64,000 nucleotides of DNA from Dactylorhiza incarnata (lineage: Eukaryota > Streptophyta > Magnoliopsida > Asparagales > Orchidaceae), in contig JAWHQI010000064.1 of the NCBI GenBank assembly GCA_033032865.1, forward strand, positions 2,852,001 to 2,916,000, in the 5' to 3' direction. The notes beneath the pieces are model-generated. The model was not told the DNA's origin. It ran no database searches and saw only the letters and a program-made list of their open reading frames with translations. Position numbers and translations under genes: made by a program. Shown piece after piece: positions 48,601 to 57,398 of the stretch (the stretch's first letter is position 1; every line of letters starts with the position of its first letter).

Positions 48601-48842
48601 GCACTGTCACCCGTCCTATGATCCCTATTGCTCGTACTCGAATCCCTCCCATTTTCCGATCTGAAGGATTTGCACGGAATCAAGTCGATCCTCCTCCGGC
48701 GTAAGCTCGGCGAACACGTAGAAGACGCTACTCCGTCAATTCCCGACGTATGTCGTAGCTTGCGCCATTGATCGGCGCGAGGTAGATGGACGGAGGGGAT
48801 ATGGTGGAGAGCGGTAATGTAAAGGTTGATGGTGGCGGCCAT
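32239..48842 (-). CDS. NYC1: NYC1, chlorophyll b reductase, chloroplast precursor (ten exons)
   Basis: Exons (minus): 48842-48441, 47985-47907, 47788-47653, 46934-46860, 46758-46563, 45856-45788, 44363-44224, 39444-39322, 32686-32494, 32415-32239. All introns are GT-AG; the joined frame is 1590 nt, 529 residues, without internal stop. NYC1 reduces chlorophyll b to 7-hydroxymethyl chlorophyll a in thylakoid membranes, the first step of chlorophyll b and LHCII breakdown in senescence, with NOL as partner. Visible: serine/arginine-rich transit-peptide-like N-terminus, two hydrophobic segments (about 142-160, 174-190), NADP-binding TGSTRGLG (204-211), NNAG (298-301), catalytic YGSTK (Y367, K371), and a C-terminal hydrophobic anchor (about 508-526). 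Arabidopsis NYC1 is about 500 residues, so this is full length. The first ATG in a GCCATGGCC context sets the start. Most of the 16.6 kb is intron filled with transposons. The protein looks functional; expression is unknown. Confidence 0.95.
32687..33508 (-). other. Intron 8 of NYC1, part downstream of the Gypsy insertion
   Basis: AT-rich. An imperfect about 71-bp duplication lies at 33,225-33,340: the CTTGCCAA...GGCTTCTTCATTT...AAACTAAACA pattern occurs twice. No gene. The acceptor TTCTTCAG precedes exon 9 at 32686. Confidence 0.6.
33514..34811 (-). repeat. 3' LTR of the gag-only Gypsy element
   Basis: It starts TGACGCAGGACGAATC and ends GCTCCGCATCA, and matches 37584-38882 over its whole length. 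Confidence 0.95.
34812..36131 (-). pseudogene. Remnant of Gypsy pol: integrase C-terminal part
   Basis: The minus frame downstream of gag is open but unlike pol until about 35,480. There it reads SHADVHWQVQVLHEGEQVMVRI, then RQMSPYSVLRRIGTNAYELDIP and VFNVEDLTPYF. This is the typical integrase tail of chromovirus-like Gypsy elements. Nothing with a DTG protease, RT or DDE integrase motif is present. A short internal repeat (HHLHKSV twice) lies just before the remnant. The frame runs on into the LTR. Confidence 0.85.
36129..37517 (-). CDS. Gag of the gag-only Gypsy element
   Basis: An uninterrupted 462-residue frame starts at ATG 37517, 54 nt after the primer site. The first about 100 residues are rich in Arg, Asp and Tyr. 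The middle (about 105-290) resembles Retrotrans_gag (PF03732), with FDGSSSPEFFSYWLVDMEYYL, QARAYWASIE, LCQRYLPSSY, GSMFVTEYRDRFDEL and FRSGLRSDI. No CCHC zinc knuckle is visible; the C-terminal third is proline/serine-rich with repeated acidic motifs. An intact gag in a pol-less element suggests selection or recent origin. The protein could coat element RNA while RT and integrase come from elsewhere; that is inference. Confidence 0.85.
   Translation of the reverse strand: MSRCHDYSSPHFGGLESTSTRSHRAPSGRSSRYYDDYSRSQHTTFRDRVDPSTRDHYTRDDQYNYCRRSYPCTRTDRVDPSARLGYLRDDYYEDRRCERDLDSQFRTVAPSFDGSSSPEFFSYWLVDMEYYLDHFEVFGECRVKFAKLRLLDQARAYWASIERTRERDRLHRVTSWVDMKRTLCQRYLPSSYRSRLLDQLFSLQQGSMFVTEYRDRFDELVVRSDIREDPAMTSCRFRSGLRSDIRTEVIYHSSNSLEQTYQLALRYEQSLRSARVGRLDPHFDLCGTSSSHTEDTTLPTIVPSNMAEVIPDTDRSHPSEVLSPAIDLSLVPDPSLVAPAESEPERPPEPIVSCSSPTPPPLACHGLISTPTLDSRLDTAPTNPFLSVDLCRSPIVITLSHITTESPESGVDPVVAMSSIHGDNTPHDGTHMRIMTLVTSSMMNPLLSLLMSHHILVSMGFR
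37570..37581 (-). promoter_or_regulatory. Primer binding site of the gag-only Gypsy element
   Basis: Minus strand TGGTATCAGAGG, two bases inside the 5' LTR. Confidence 0.9.
37584..38882 (-). repeat. 5' LTR of the gag-only Gypsy element
   Basis: A minus-strand TATAAAT box lies at 38641-38647. Downstream comes a short open frame beginning MCGDSSSFIPVISS, conserved in both LTRs and followed by a GTAAGG donor-like site, so a spliced leader is possible. Confidence 0.95.
38888..39321 (-). other. Intron 8 of NYC1, part next to exon 8
   Basis: AT-rich, with a duplicated phrase TATAGGGTT(T/C)TATGGTTCTAA near 38,980 and 39,020. No gene. Confidence 0.6.
39445..40064 (-). other. Intron 7 of NYC1, part next to exon 8
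   Basis: AT-rich. It contains a 28-base G run, with GGAGTACTTTAG repeated just before it. The target copy AATTTAAATA of the RTE insertion ends the stretch at 40055-40064. Confidence 0.6.
39590..39617. repeat. 28-base poly-G tract
   Basis: An uninterrupted run of 28 G on the + strand (C on the NYC1 transcript) in intron 7. Length may be affected by sequencing error. Confidence 0.85.
40239..41220 (-). pseudogene. RTE LINE reverse transcriptase and C-terminal domain
   Basis: Two frames (41220-40792 and 40760-40239) cover the RT core with FADD as catalytic box, and the C-terminal region with GSIIQKDG and AMLYGSECWA. A frameshift separates them near 40,780. The region 41,221-42,320 between endonuclease and RT is strongly decayed. 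Confidence 0.9.
42907..43218 (+). mobile_element. Foldback element E2 with tRNA-like and 5S-rRNA-like core
   Basis: Arms of 45 bp (42908-42952 and 43174-43218), starting GTGAGGACCCTGACCACAGC, are inverted copies with one mismatch. ATTCCA lies on both sides (42901-42906 and 43219-43224), duplicating the codons WN of the RTE endonuclease, so this is a clean insertion. The core starts GCAGCTCAAATGGTGATGAG, like the A-box part of E1, and resumes later with ACTTCTCGTCAA and GCGCGGAGAG...TTGGGGTG blocks shared with E1. Between them lies a 5S-rRNA-like segment. No coding capacity. Confidence 0.88.
42981..43049 (+). other. 5S rRNA-derived segment inside E2
   Basis: It matches the internal-control region of plant 5S rRNA by recognition: GAACTC...AGTTAAGCGTGCT, then TCTAGGATGGGTGACCTCC and TGGGAAGTCC. 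That covers roughly the second half of the gene without its start or end, so it is not a functional 5S gene. The A box and C box are well kept, so Pol III factor binding is possible. Confidence 0.85.
43447..44223 (-). other. Intron 7 of NYC1, part next to exon 7
   Basis: AT-rich. No gene or clear terminal repeat recognised. A GGAAACCCGCAGCTTCCGTCCC...GGTCCCACATGACATG stretch (43,924-44,085) resembles dispersed plant repeats, but I cannot name it. Confidence 0.5.
44512..44700. mobile_element. MITE-like fragment in NYC1 intron 6
   Basis: It begins GGCTCCGTTTGGCACGACGG, closely like 20,717. The opposite end was not found; the right border is approximate. Confidence 0.45.
44839..45073. mobile_element. 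hAT-type MITE in NYC1 intron 6
   Basis: The ends AGGGGCGGATCC and (reverse complement) CCAAGGCGGATCC form terminal inverted repeats. They are flanked by an 8-bp target duplication, ATGGTATT at 44831-44838 and ATGGTATC at 45074-45081, with one mismatch. An 8-bp duplication is typical of hAT elements. No coding capacity. Confidence 0.75.
47117..47372. mobile_element. MITE-like element in NYC1 intron 3
   Basis: The left end GGGCTCTGTTTGGGACAGTTG and the inverted right end AGGCCATGCTTGGGATGG share an imperfect terminal repeat centred on TTGGGA. The target duplication is not clear. Confidence 0.5.
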
Positions 48843-48977
48843 GGCGAGAGCAGTTCCGACGTGATATCGGATGAGAGTAGCGTTTAGGGGCTGAAGCGGA
48901 CGAGAATCACTCCCGGCGGGGAGTATAAAGGGTGGGAGTTTGGCCGAAAAATCTAAAGTTCGGAAGCAACGTGATGA

Positions 48978-49020
48978 CCACACGTTTCTCTAACCCAATC
49001 CCACACGCTTCGGGCCACGT
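48978..49020 (-). promoter_or_regulatory. Two ACGT-core (ABRE/G-box-like) sites upstream of NYC1
   Basis: On the minus strand ACGTGGCC lies at 49013-49020 and ACGTGTGG at 48978-48985, about 135-180 bp upstream of the start codon. Such cores bind bZIP/bHLH factors, and NYC1 is known to respond to ABA and dark/senescence factors in other plants. A clear TATA box was not identified; AT-rich sequence lies further upstream at 49,040-49,080. Confidence 0.4.
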
Positions 49021-49049
49021 CTGCCGAATTCCAGGTTAGCGAAATCCCA

Positions 49050-50189
49050 GGTATTGATAATTAAATATCATATTTGGCTCTTTGCAACTTTTATTTTAAA
49101 GAATAAGACATTATTAGAGCCTCTAAAATACTTATTCATACCTCCTCAGCTTTCTATCGCTCACGCCCGAAAGCCGCCGCTCCTATTTCGCGTATCCGAA
49201 GCCCTCGCCCGACCTCCCCACTGCGCCGCCCTCTGTGTGATTTCCGGCCGACGAGATCATTTCTTGACCCATTTCGACTGCTTAGGCGAACTCCTTGTCC
49301 TCCGTTGAATTCTTTTTTCGCTCTCTCAATTTGATATTATAGATCGAAATTATGTTAGATTGAAAAAATGCATTTCAATGTTTTTTGGAACAATTTTATT
49401 TTTTGGGGGAAGATGTTCAATATATATGTCTAGTTCTATCTATAAAATCAATTTAAAAAAAAATCATTTTTGGGAACGATTAGCAATGTGGGGTACAATT
49501 ATAATTCTTTGGGCTACGAATGACGATGAGTTACAAATAGCCAAAGAGGGTGTATGATTATCAATCATCTTTCTTTCTTTCTTTTTAAAAAAAATACGAT
49601 CGGATTTCGTGTGTCGTCGGATCGTTGGTCGGACGTCACACGGTTCTTCTCCACCTTCCTCTACGTGCGTTACTTCTACCTAATTATCTCTCCAGATTAG
49701 CCGTGTGCCATGAGTCCGAAGCAGATGAAGGTGTTTGATCGTCCGTGTGGATGTGAACCAGTGGCGTAATTAGAATTTTTTTCTAACTCGGACACTAATT
49801 ACAAATTAATTATAAATGATAATTTTTTTCATAAAAAATAGCAAAATAGATTAATTTTGATAACATGAACTATTATCAAAGTATACTATGTTTCAACAAG
49901 AATTTCAAACAATCATTACAGTTGAGAAAAATAATATGTTTTGACTTCACTAGTTGAGTATGTGAATCGAAAATTTGAATTGAATTTAATGAATCAATGC
50001 CAAAATATTATTAAAACCTTAATGAATCAAAGCTCTAATTCCTAATCATAGCAATAATTCATTCATCAATAACTAAGCACAAAAAATAGAAGAAGATTAT
50101 TGGGCATAATGGAAGAATAAGTTACTGCCCTGCAGTTAAGCGTGTTAAATTTTTTTATCAAACATTAACTATTTCAGTGGTACTCTGTG
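49050..50189. other. Upstream flank of NYC1, no gene recognised
   Basis: A GC-rich, leader-like patch at 49,140-49,310 stands in AT-rich DNA. It could be a 5' UTR or gene fragment but has no recognisable protein. The rest is AT-rich. Confidence 0.4.
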
Positions 50190-50360
50190 AGCAGCCACTT
50201 TGTGCATTTATTGTCAAAGGTTAGGTCTTTCTCCTCTGAGAGAAGCCACTTTGTGCATAGTGCCAAAGGTTAGGTCTGTTTCCAATCTTCCCCCGCCCAT
50301 ACCCCCAATGATTGGGGACTATATGGGTTCTGTTGTTGTTGTTGTTGTTGTTGTTGTATT
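50190..50360 (+). mobile_element. 3' end fragment of an RTE LINE or dependent SINE
   Basis: GAAGCCACTTTGTGCATAGT, GGTTAGGTCTG and CCCCCGCCCATACCCC are followed by GGGGACTATATGGGTTCTG and then (TTG)n at about 50,330-50,357. This is the typical tail of plant RTE elements. A partial upstream copy of the first 40 bp is repeated at 50,190. The 5' part is missing. Confidence 0.7.
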
Positions 50361-51372
50361 AACTCTCTCAACTGAAATTAAAAATCAGGAAAATGAAACA
50401 AAATTGATGCAATGATGCTTCACATCTTCAGTCTTAAGAGTTCGGAAATTAGAATTCATAAGAACGAAGATTTGCTCACTCAAAGTGACGGTGAGGGAGG
50501 GCTGGAGAGGAAATGGTCGGGTGTCGGAGTGCTGGACGCAGTTGCCAGTCGATCCATCCTACCGAGTGGCCGCATCTCAGTGTCTGTTAAGGTAGAAGAG
50601 CCACAGAGGGGCTGAGATAGTGAGCTAGGAAATGGGAACTGGCCTTCGTTCCTCATCGTGGAAGAGGGGAAATGACCATCGTTGAAGTCTCGAAGAAAAA
50701 TGGTCGTATCTCGCCGTGTTGTCGAGGAAATTAGGGCAGGGGAATTTGTCGCGAAAGAGAGGAACTGGAGCATCAAAGAGTCGGAGATGGAGGTTGATGT
50801 TGACATCAACAAAGAAATAAAGATGAAGGCTTTGAATGGAGACAAAGCTTGGAGACACAATTAGGATATCAACATTGAGTGGTTTATTCTGATACCATGA
50901 CTCAAGGCTGCTTTTTGAAAAGGAAAAAAAATGCAAGATATCAGTAGGGATGCAGTCTAAAGGTCAGCTTATACCTTGAATGTTTTCAAATACCCTGGTG
51001 TGTCTCTACTTGGTTCCGCCTATGCTGTAAACTAAATACGAGCAATCTGGTGCGTGGAAGCTCCCATGATAGTACTCTCGTCGCTCTCTTTCTCCAATGC
51101 GTAGCGTCACTCGATGATCGAACCACAGCCTTGCTCGACGATCTAGACATAGTATAGAGCCACATTGGTTTCACACTCTACATCTATCAGTAAATCCTTT
51201 CTAATCCTCTTCATGATTTGAATTTTGAACCTCTTACATCTCTGCCAAAATCTCCCTTGACCCGATCCAATTTTCAGATTGCTGCATAATCTAGTCGAGG
51301 ATCCATTTTTTACTCAAGAGCATGGTATTCACCTTTTATCATTCTTCTCACGATATTTATTTTTATGACATT
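50361..51372. other. Stretch without recognised gene
   Basis: CTGATACCATGACTC near 50,890 resembles a minus-strand primer site, so this may be a worn LTR-element remnant. No protein is recognised. It ends with the target copy ACATT at 51368-51372. Confidence 0.4.
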
Positions 51373-53117
51373 TGTTGTTTATCGGGGGTGTCTACTTAAT
51401 CACCTAGAGGGGGGGTGAATAAGTTCTTCTTTTTATAATATCCCCTTTTAGGTTTTTCTTACTTTATGGTTAATAGATCTAAGAAATATAGAACAAACCA
51501 CAGAAAGCACACAATGATCTATAGAGGTTCCTCAAGACCGGCTGTCTTGAGTAGTCCTCTCTCCCTCTGCGCCTACCCAGCAGTGTGCTAGGCTCGGCAA
51601 ACGCCGCCAGAAACTTCAGACCCTCAAGCCTTACACCACGGACCCGCAAGTCCCAACAGCCTAGGCCCGCAAGCCCCTACAGCCCCCGAGCCCGCAAGCT
51701 CGACACTCAGGCCCTCAAGCCCTACAACACAGACCCACAAGTCCCAACAACCTAGGCCCGCAAGCCCCTACTGCCCCGGAGCCCGCAAGCTCGACAGATC
51801 GCACCCGCAAGCGCACTGCCCTGGCCCTCAAGCCTCACAGCTCTTCAGCCCTCAAGCTAAACAAAGTCGGACCCGCAAGTCCACTGCCCTGGCCCTCAAG
51901 CCTCACAGCTCTCCAACCCTCAAGCTAGACAGATTGACCCGCAAGCCTTACAAGAAAATACAGTAAAGTAAATTGTCTCTTCTACCTGATGTTGATCGGC
52001 AACTTAGCCTGATGGAGATCGGCTTCTTGAGTTGAAGAGGATACTTCAGATCTGATCTTTACAGCACGACTCCTTCTTCACTCCCTTCTCTTAGCCTAAT
52101 GATAAACTGCTTCTTATCAGTCGATGAAGATGACTGATTCTTCAGAGAACACTTGATTATTGTTCTCTCCTTATTCCTCTTCTTTTCCACAGAAAGATTG
52201 TTCAAGTGTAGCGGCGGGATACTTTTTCGCTCTTGTGTTCGAGAAAGTTCCTAGGGCACCCTTCGTTCCTTTTTATAGAACAGAGAACATTTCTCAACGG
52301 TCACAATCAATGTCCTTTTCTGTCAGACGCCCAATTCAAAGGAGCGCGCGCTCATAGCTCTATTCCTTAGGTGCACGCGTTGATTGGACAATCATGCGGC
52401 GATATTAAATGCTGACAGCGTGCTGCGACGTTTGAATTCTGTCTCGACGATATATTCATCTTCATGCTGATACAGGCAACATCTTTGAGATATGGATAAT
52501 ATCTCAACGACAGGACTTTGTCGATGCCTTGAGCTTTAGTAGACTTTCAAGTCTTCTTACTTCTGCTACTGATGGTGGTATCTCGACGATACAAGATATC
52601 CTGGCGATTCTGCACATACGACGATAAGCACTCTGACTATATCGTTGAGATCCTCTTTCTTGCAATATGTCGTCGCAATCATATTGTTTACTCGACGACA
52701 TGCCTTCTTCATGACGATGTCCTGTGTCTTCTCTGTGTTTGACGAACAGCATTCTGCGATCGACGAACTTGCCATCCTTCGTTCGACGATCGCCATTCTT
52801 CGTTCGAAGATCTCGCCATGTCTCAGCGTTAGACAATCGGCATTCTTTGTTCGACGATCTCGCCATGTCTCAGCGGTCGACGAATACTTTGCTTCTCAGC
52901 GGCTGCTGCTCTGCCCGTCATTACGACGACAAGCACGCTTTGTCGATGATATCTCCTATGCTTCTCGACGATATAGCACTTAGTTAAATAACTAAGGTAC
53001 ATGACTTATTGTCGATTCCTGCAAGTATGAACTAAGTGGAATATTAAATACAAAGTGAAGTATTCTTGACTTGTTGACTTTTTCAAATCAGGAATCATGT
53101 GAGCAGGATTCCCAATA
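51373..53117 (-). repeat. 3' LTR of the Copia gag-only element
   Basis: Near 51,600-51,950 it has many short repeats of the type GCCCTCAAGCC and GACCCGCAAGTCC. At 52,680-52,980 it has repeated CGACGA and GTCTCAGCG motifs. The minus-strand TATA-like CTATAAAAAGG lies near 52,270. Confidence 0.93.
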
Positions 53118-53450
53118 ATCTCCCCCTATTTGAAGAAGTCATAATCTCAATTCAAGACTACTTTCACTTGACAGTAATTATTATAATCTTGCATAGAAGG
53201 CTCTGTTTTTAAGGGTTTACTTATCTTTTGCTGACCATATGAGTACATCAATCTTGTGGCTCCCCTAGATTCGATGCCTCTTCTTTTGTGGCTCCCCCTT
53301 CTTCTTGACATCTTTGCTCCCCCTATCTTTGAGGTCTTCTTGAGCATCTTAGTCTTGAGCATATTGATGTCATTCTCCCCCTTTCTGACTTCTTTCCTCC
53401 ACTTGAGATTTTCTTGAGTGAGTGGCTCCCCCTTGATGTGATAACGCCCC
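53118..53450 (-). repeat. Series of polypurine-tract-like motifs
   Basis: On the minus strand GGGGGAG-type tracts occur near 53,120, 53,286, 53,311, 53,375 and 53,426, several within AAGGGGGAGCCAC. Multiple purine tracts upstream of the 3' LTR are known for SIRE-like Copia elements. Confidence 0.7.
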
Positions 53451-53690
53451 TTGGATTGACATGGGGTTAGGATTTCTTTAGTCCTGAGTTGACCCTAGAT
53501 CACTTATGGTCCATTAGCCTTGTGTGTTGCTGATTGGCTAAGTAGACTTCCCTGCAAAACGGATTTAAAATCCCTTAGGAACCCAAGATAACTTGGGTCC
53601 TAAGTACTTGTTAGCCCAATAAGGAATTCTTATACTTACCTCACCCGCTCCGGAAGGTCTCTTCTTTGTACTGGGCACACTAGAGTTGTG

Positions 53691-54874
53691 TCAACAGTCA
53701 ATGGCAAAGTGTCCTGTTTTTCCACAGCACCAGCATTCAAACCTATTGTATCTTTCCTTCTGTCTGACTGTATGAGCAGGGGTTCTTTGTGTGCGAACGA
53801 CTGAATGAAGCAAAGAAGGTGAACTGTGCTGATGGTGGACATGATTTTTATTGCTGTCGACCACAGATATCCTTCTAGAGTCAGTCCTTTGTAAGGATTT
53901 CTTCTCTTCTCTGAGCTCAAAATGTTTTTGCCTCCTCACACTTTTCTGGGGCTCTTTGTATATTCTAGGCATGATCTTGGATTTGAAGGAGCTTGCAACA
54001 GGCTTCATTTCAGTGGCAAGCTTATCCTCCACCCTTCTGGTGTTGTCATTCTTGACCTTCAGGACATTGACCTTCGGGACATTGGGCTGCATTTTGTCCT
54101 TCTTCAGAAGAACTACTTCTTTGGTTAGTGAGCGGCACAGCTCCTTACTTTCAATCAGTGCCTTCAGAGTTTTCCCAAATTTGCCTACCAAGTCCTTTTT
54201 GAGTTGACAAAACTCAGCACTCTCTAGAGTTAGCTTTTCTGCTTTCTGTGAGAGATCAAAATTTCTTGCTTGAAGAGTGGAGATTTTTGCATCCTGCTGC
54301 TTGCACAGCATCTTAAGAGTCTTGACCTCTTCTAGAAGATCGTTGTATGATTTTGACCAGTCATCATTGCTGGATGAGCTTGTCTCTGAATCTGAGTCTG
54401 AAGTAGAAAGAGGAGCTCCCTTATGCGCTTGGGACAAACCTCATCCTGATGACTCTCTTCTTCTGACGCAGATGAGATGGTCAATCTAAGCTCATCCTGA
54501 TGACTCTCTTCTTCTGACGCAGATAAGACGGTCAATCCAAACTCATCCTGATTATTAGGTCCTTCCATAAGGATAGTTAGAGAATTCCCCATCTCTTTTG
54601 CAGTCATGCAGTGAGCCAGTCTCTAGGACGTGGAGATATTAACTGCACCAGCAATAATGTCTCTGGCTTTCTTATCCTAGTTGTCTAGGATTTTCTTGGA
54701 CACTGAATGAGAGAGATAATCCCCTTCTTGAACAACTCTGAATATTCTAGGATCTATTGCCTCAATGAATATTCTTACTCTTACTTTCCATAGGGCAAAG
54801 TTCTCTATAGAGCACATAACTATTCTCGACTCCATACTTGTGAAACTAAGACACCCACTGGCAGATCTGTTCAA
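53691..54874 (-). pseudogene. Gag of the Copia gag-only element, broken
   Basis: Three minus-strand pieces in different frames. 54874-54677 is a gag N-terminal part with FALWKVRVRIFIEAIDPRIF. 54607-54332 has two or three tandem copies of an acidic motif around SASEEESHQDE. 54437-53691 is a 248-residue serine-rich coiled-coil C-terminal part ending in the zinc knuckle CWCCGKTGHFAIDC. The central gag body is deleted. Right after the knuckle the frame stops, and no protease follows. Confidence 0.85.
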
Positions 54875-54916
54875 GCTGTTAAGCTTTTCTTTGAATAACC
54901 TGGCTCTGATACCACT

Positions 54917-56667
54917 TGTTGTTTATTGGGGTGTCTACTTAATCACCTAGAGGGGGGGGGGGGGGTGAATAGGTTCTTCTTTTTATAATATCCCCTTTTA
55001 GGTTCTTCTTACTTTCTGGTTAATAGATCTAAGAAATAGAGAACAAACCACAGAAAACACACAACGATCTATAGAGGTTCCTCAAGACCGGGTGTCTTGA
55101 GTAGTCCTCTCTCCCTCTGCGCCTACCCAGCAATGTGCTAGGCTCGGCAAACGCCGCCAGAAACTTCAGGCCCTCAAGCCATACACCACGGACCCGCAAG
55201 TCCCAACAGCCTAGGCCCGCAAGCCCCTACAGCCCCCGAGCCCGCAAGCTCGACACTCAGGCCCTCAAGCCCTACAACACGGACCCGCAAGTCCCAACAG
55301 CCTAGGCCCGCAAGCCCCTACTGCCCCCGAGCCCGCAAGCTCGACAGATCGCACCCGCAAGCGCACTGCCCTGGCCCTCAAGCCTCACAGCTCTCCAGCC
55401 CTCAAGCTAGACAAAGTCGGACCCGCAAGTCCACTGCCCTGGCCCTCAAGCCTCACAGCTCTCCAGCCCTCAAGCTAGACAGATTGGCCCGCAGGCCTTA
55501 CAAGAAAATACAGTAAAGTAAACTGTCTCTTCTGCCTGATGTTGATCGGCAACTTAGCCTGATGGAGATCGGCTTCTTGAGTTGAAGAGGATACTTCAGA
55601 TCTGATCTTTACAGCACGACTCCTTCTTCACTCCCTTCTCTTAGCCTGATGATAAACGACTTCTTATCAGTCGATGAAGATGACTGATTCTTCAGAGAAC
55701 ACTTGATTATTGTTCTCTCCTTATTCCTCTTCTTTTCCGCAGAAAGATTGTTCAAGTGTAGCGGTGGGATACTTTTTCGCTCTTGTGTTCGAGAGAGTTC
55801 CTAGGGCACCCTTCGTTCCTTTTTATAGAACAGAGAACATTGCTCAATGGTCACAATCAATGTCCTTTTCTGTCAGACGCCCAATTCAAAGGAGCACGCG
55901 ATCATAGCTCTATTCCTTAGGTGCATGCGTTGATTGGACAATCAGGCGGCGGTATTAAATACTGACAGCGCGCTGCGACGTTTGAATTCTGTCTCGACGA
56001 TATATTCATCTTCATGCTGATGCAGGCAGCATCTTTGAGATATGGATAATATCTCGACGACAGGACTTTGTCGATGCCTTGAGCTTTAGTAGACTTTCAA
56101 GTCTTCTTACTTCTGCTACTGATGGTGGTATCTCGACGATACAATATATCCTGGCGATTCTGCACATACGACGATAAGCTCTCTGACTGTATCGTTGAGA
56201 TCCTCTTTCTTGCAATATGTCGTCGTAATCATATTGTTTACTCGACGACATGCCTTCTTCATGACGATGTCCTGTGTCTTCTTTGTGTTTGACGAACAAC
56301 ATTCTGCGATCGACGAACTTGTCATCCTTCGTTCGACGATCGTCATTCTTCGTTCGAAGATCTCACCACGTCTCAGCGTTCGACAATCGGCATTCTTCGT
56401 CCGACGATCTCGCCATGTCTCAGCGGTCGACGAATACTTTGCTTCTCAGCTGCTGCTGCTCTGCCCGTCATTACGACGACAAGCACGCTTTGTCGATGAT
56501 ATCTCCTATGCTTCTCGACGATATAGTACGTAGTTAAATAACTAAGGTATATGACTTATTGTCGATTCCTGCAAGTATGAACTAAGTGGAATATTAAATA
56601 CAAAGTGAAGTATTCTTGACTTATTGACTTTTTCAAATAAGGAATCATGTGAGCAGGATTCCCAACA
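54917..56667 (-). repeat. 5' LTR of the Copia gag-only element
   Basis: Same content as the left LTR with a longer G run near 54,950. Ends TGTTG...CCAACA are intact. Confidence 0.93.
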
Positions 56668-57008
56668 ACATTCACCCAAACTTCTAGGGGAATCTTCAAA
56701 AACTTTAAAGATTTGAATGAGGATCTTTCAAAATAGTGCAGTGTCAATATTTTCTATTTGTTCTCTCAATGACATTTTGGTTTAGATCTACAATTCGCCT
56801 GTGAATCAGTTTTCTTATGAGAAAATGAATGGAATTTAATCAAAAAAGTGTGTTTAACATATTTAGTTTATGATCTACATGATTATCCTCAAATTTAATA
56901 GGGGCATATAAATTGATTGTAGAAATACTCTTTTGGTTTCATCTATTTTTTTCTAATGATAGTGTAATGAAACATCATATGTTAATTAACACATTTGTCA
57001 TACGAGTG

Positions 57009-57098
57009 ACTGCATGGAGGGGCCCCGTGCAGTCATCTGCACGGAGGGCCCCCGTGCAGTCGACTGCACTGAGGGGACCCGTGCAGTCACACCAATAT
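57009..57098. repeat. 30-bp tandem repeat, three copies
   Basis: Units of GGAGGGGCCCCGTGCAGTC type repeat at 30 bp, and CTGCAC/GTGCAG give hairpins. The surrounding 56,673-57,398 is otherwise AT-rich with no gene. Confidence 0.75.
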
Positions 57099-57398
57099 CA
57101 CTGCGCGATGGCAGTCCCACGGTTGGCAACCCTATGCGTGACACTCCCCCACCCTCTCCTATCTCGTCTCTCTCTCCTCTATTTTCTTCTTTCAAAGTCA
57201 AGTTTATTTATTTGATTTGACAATCACAATTAAATAATATAATAATTGCAGCAACTTGAAAATTTAATTTTGACAATTTATTTTTGACAACTTTTATTTA
57301 TATTTTTTGGATGCATAATTACATAGATCGACATTATAATTTAAATTATTTTGAAATAAATAAAGGAATTTGATAGTGTTAAAAAAATTGGAATAGTA

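Larger units (their letters stand above)
51373..56667 (-). mobile_element. Copia-type gag-only LTR retrotransposon
   Basis: LTRs lie at 51373-53117 (1745 bp) and 54917-56667 (1751 bp), with target duplication ACATT at 51368-51372 and 56668-56672. The left LTR ends in TA instead of CA, one mutation. On the minus strand the primer site TGGTATCAGAGCCA lies at 54901-54914. The 1.8-kb interior has gag pieces with a CCHC knuckle and a series of polypurine-like tracts, and no protease, integrase or RT. Long LTRs, gag type and multiple purine tracts recall SIRE/Maximus Copia elements. Confidence 0.93.

Noticed and set aside
49139..49310. Possible first exon of a + strand neighbour of NYC1
   Set aside because: The GC-rich patch looks leader-like but has no recognisable protein, and no downstream exons were found before the next transposon.
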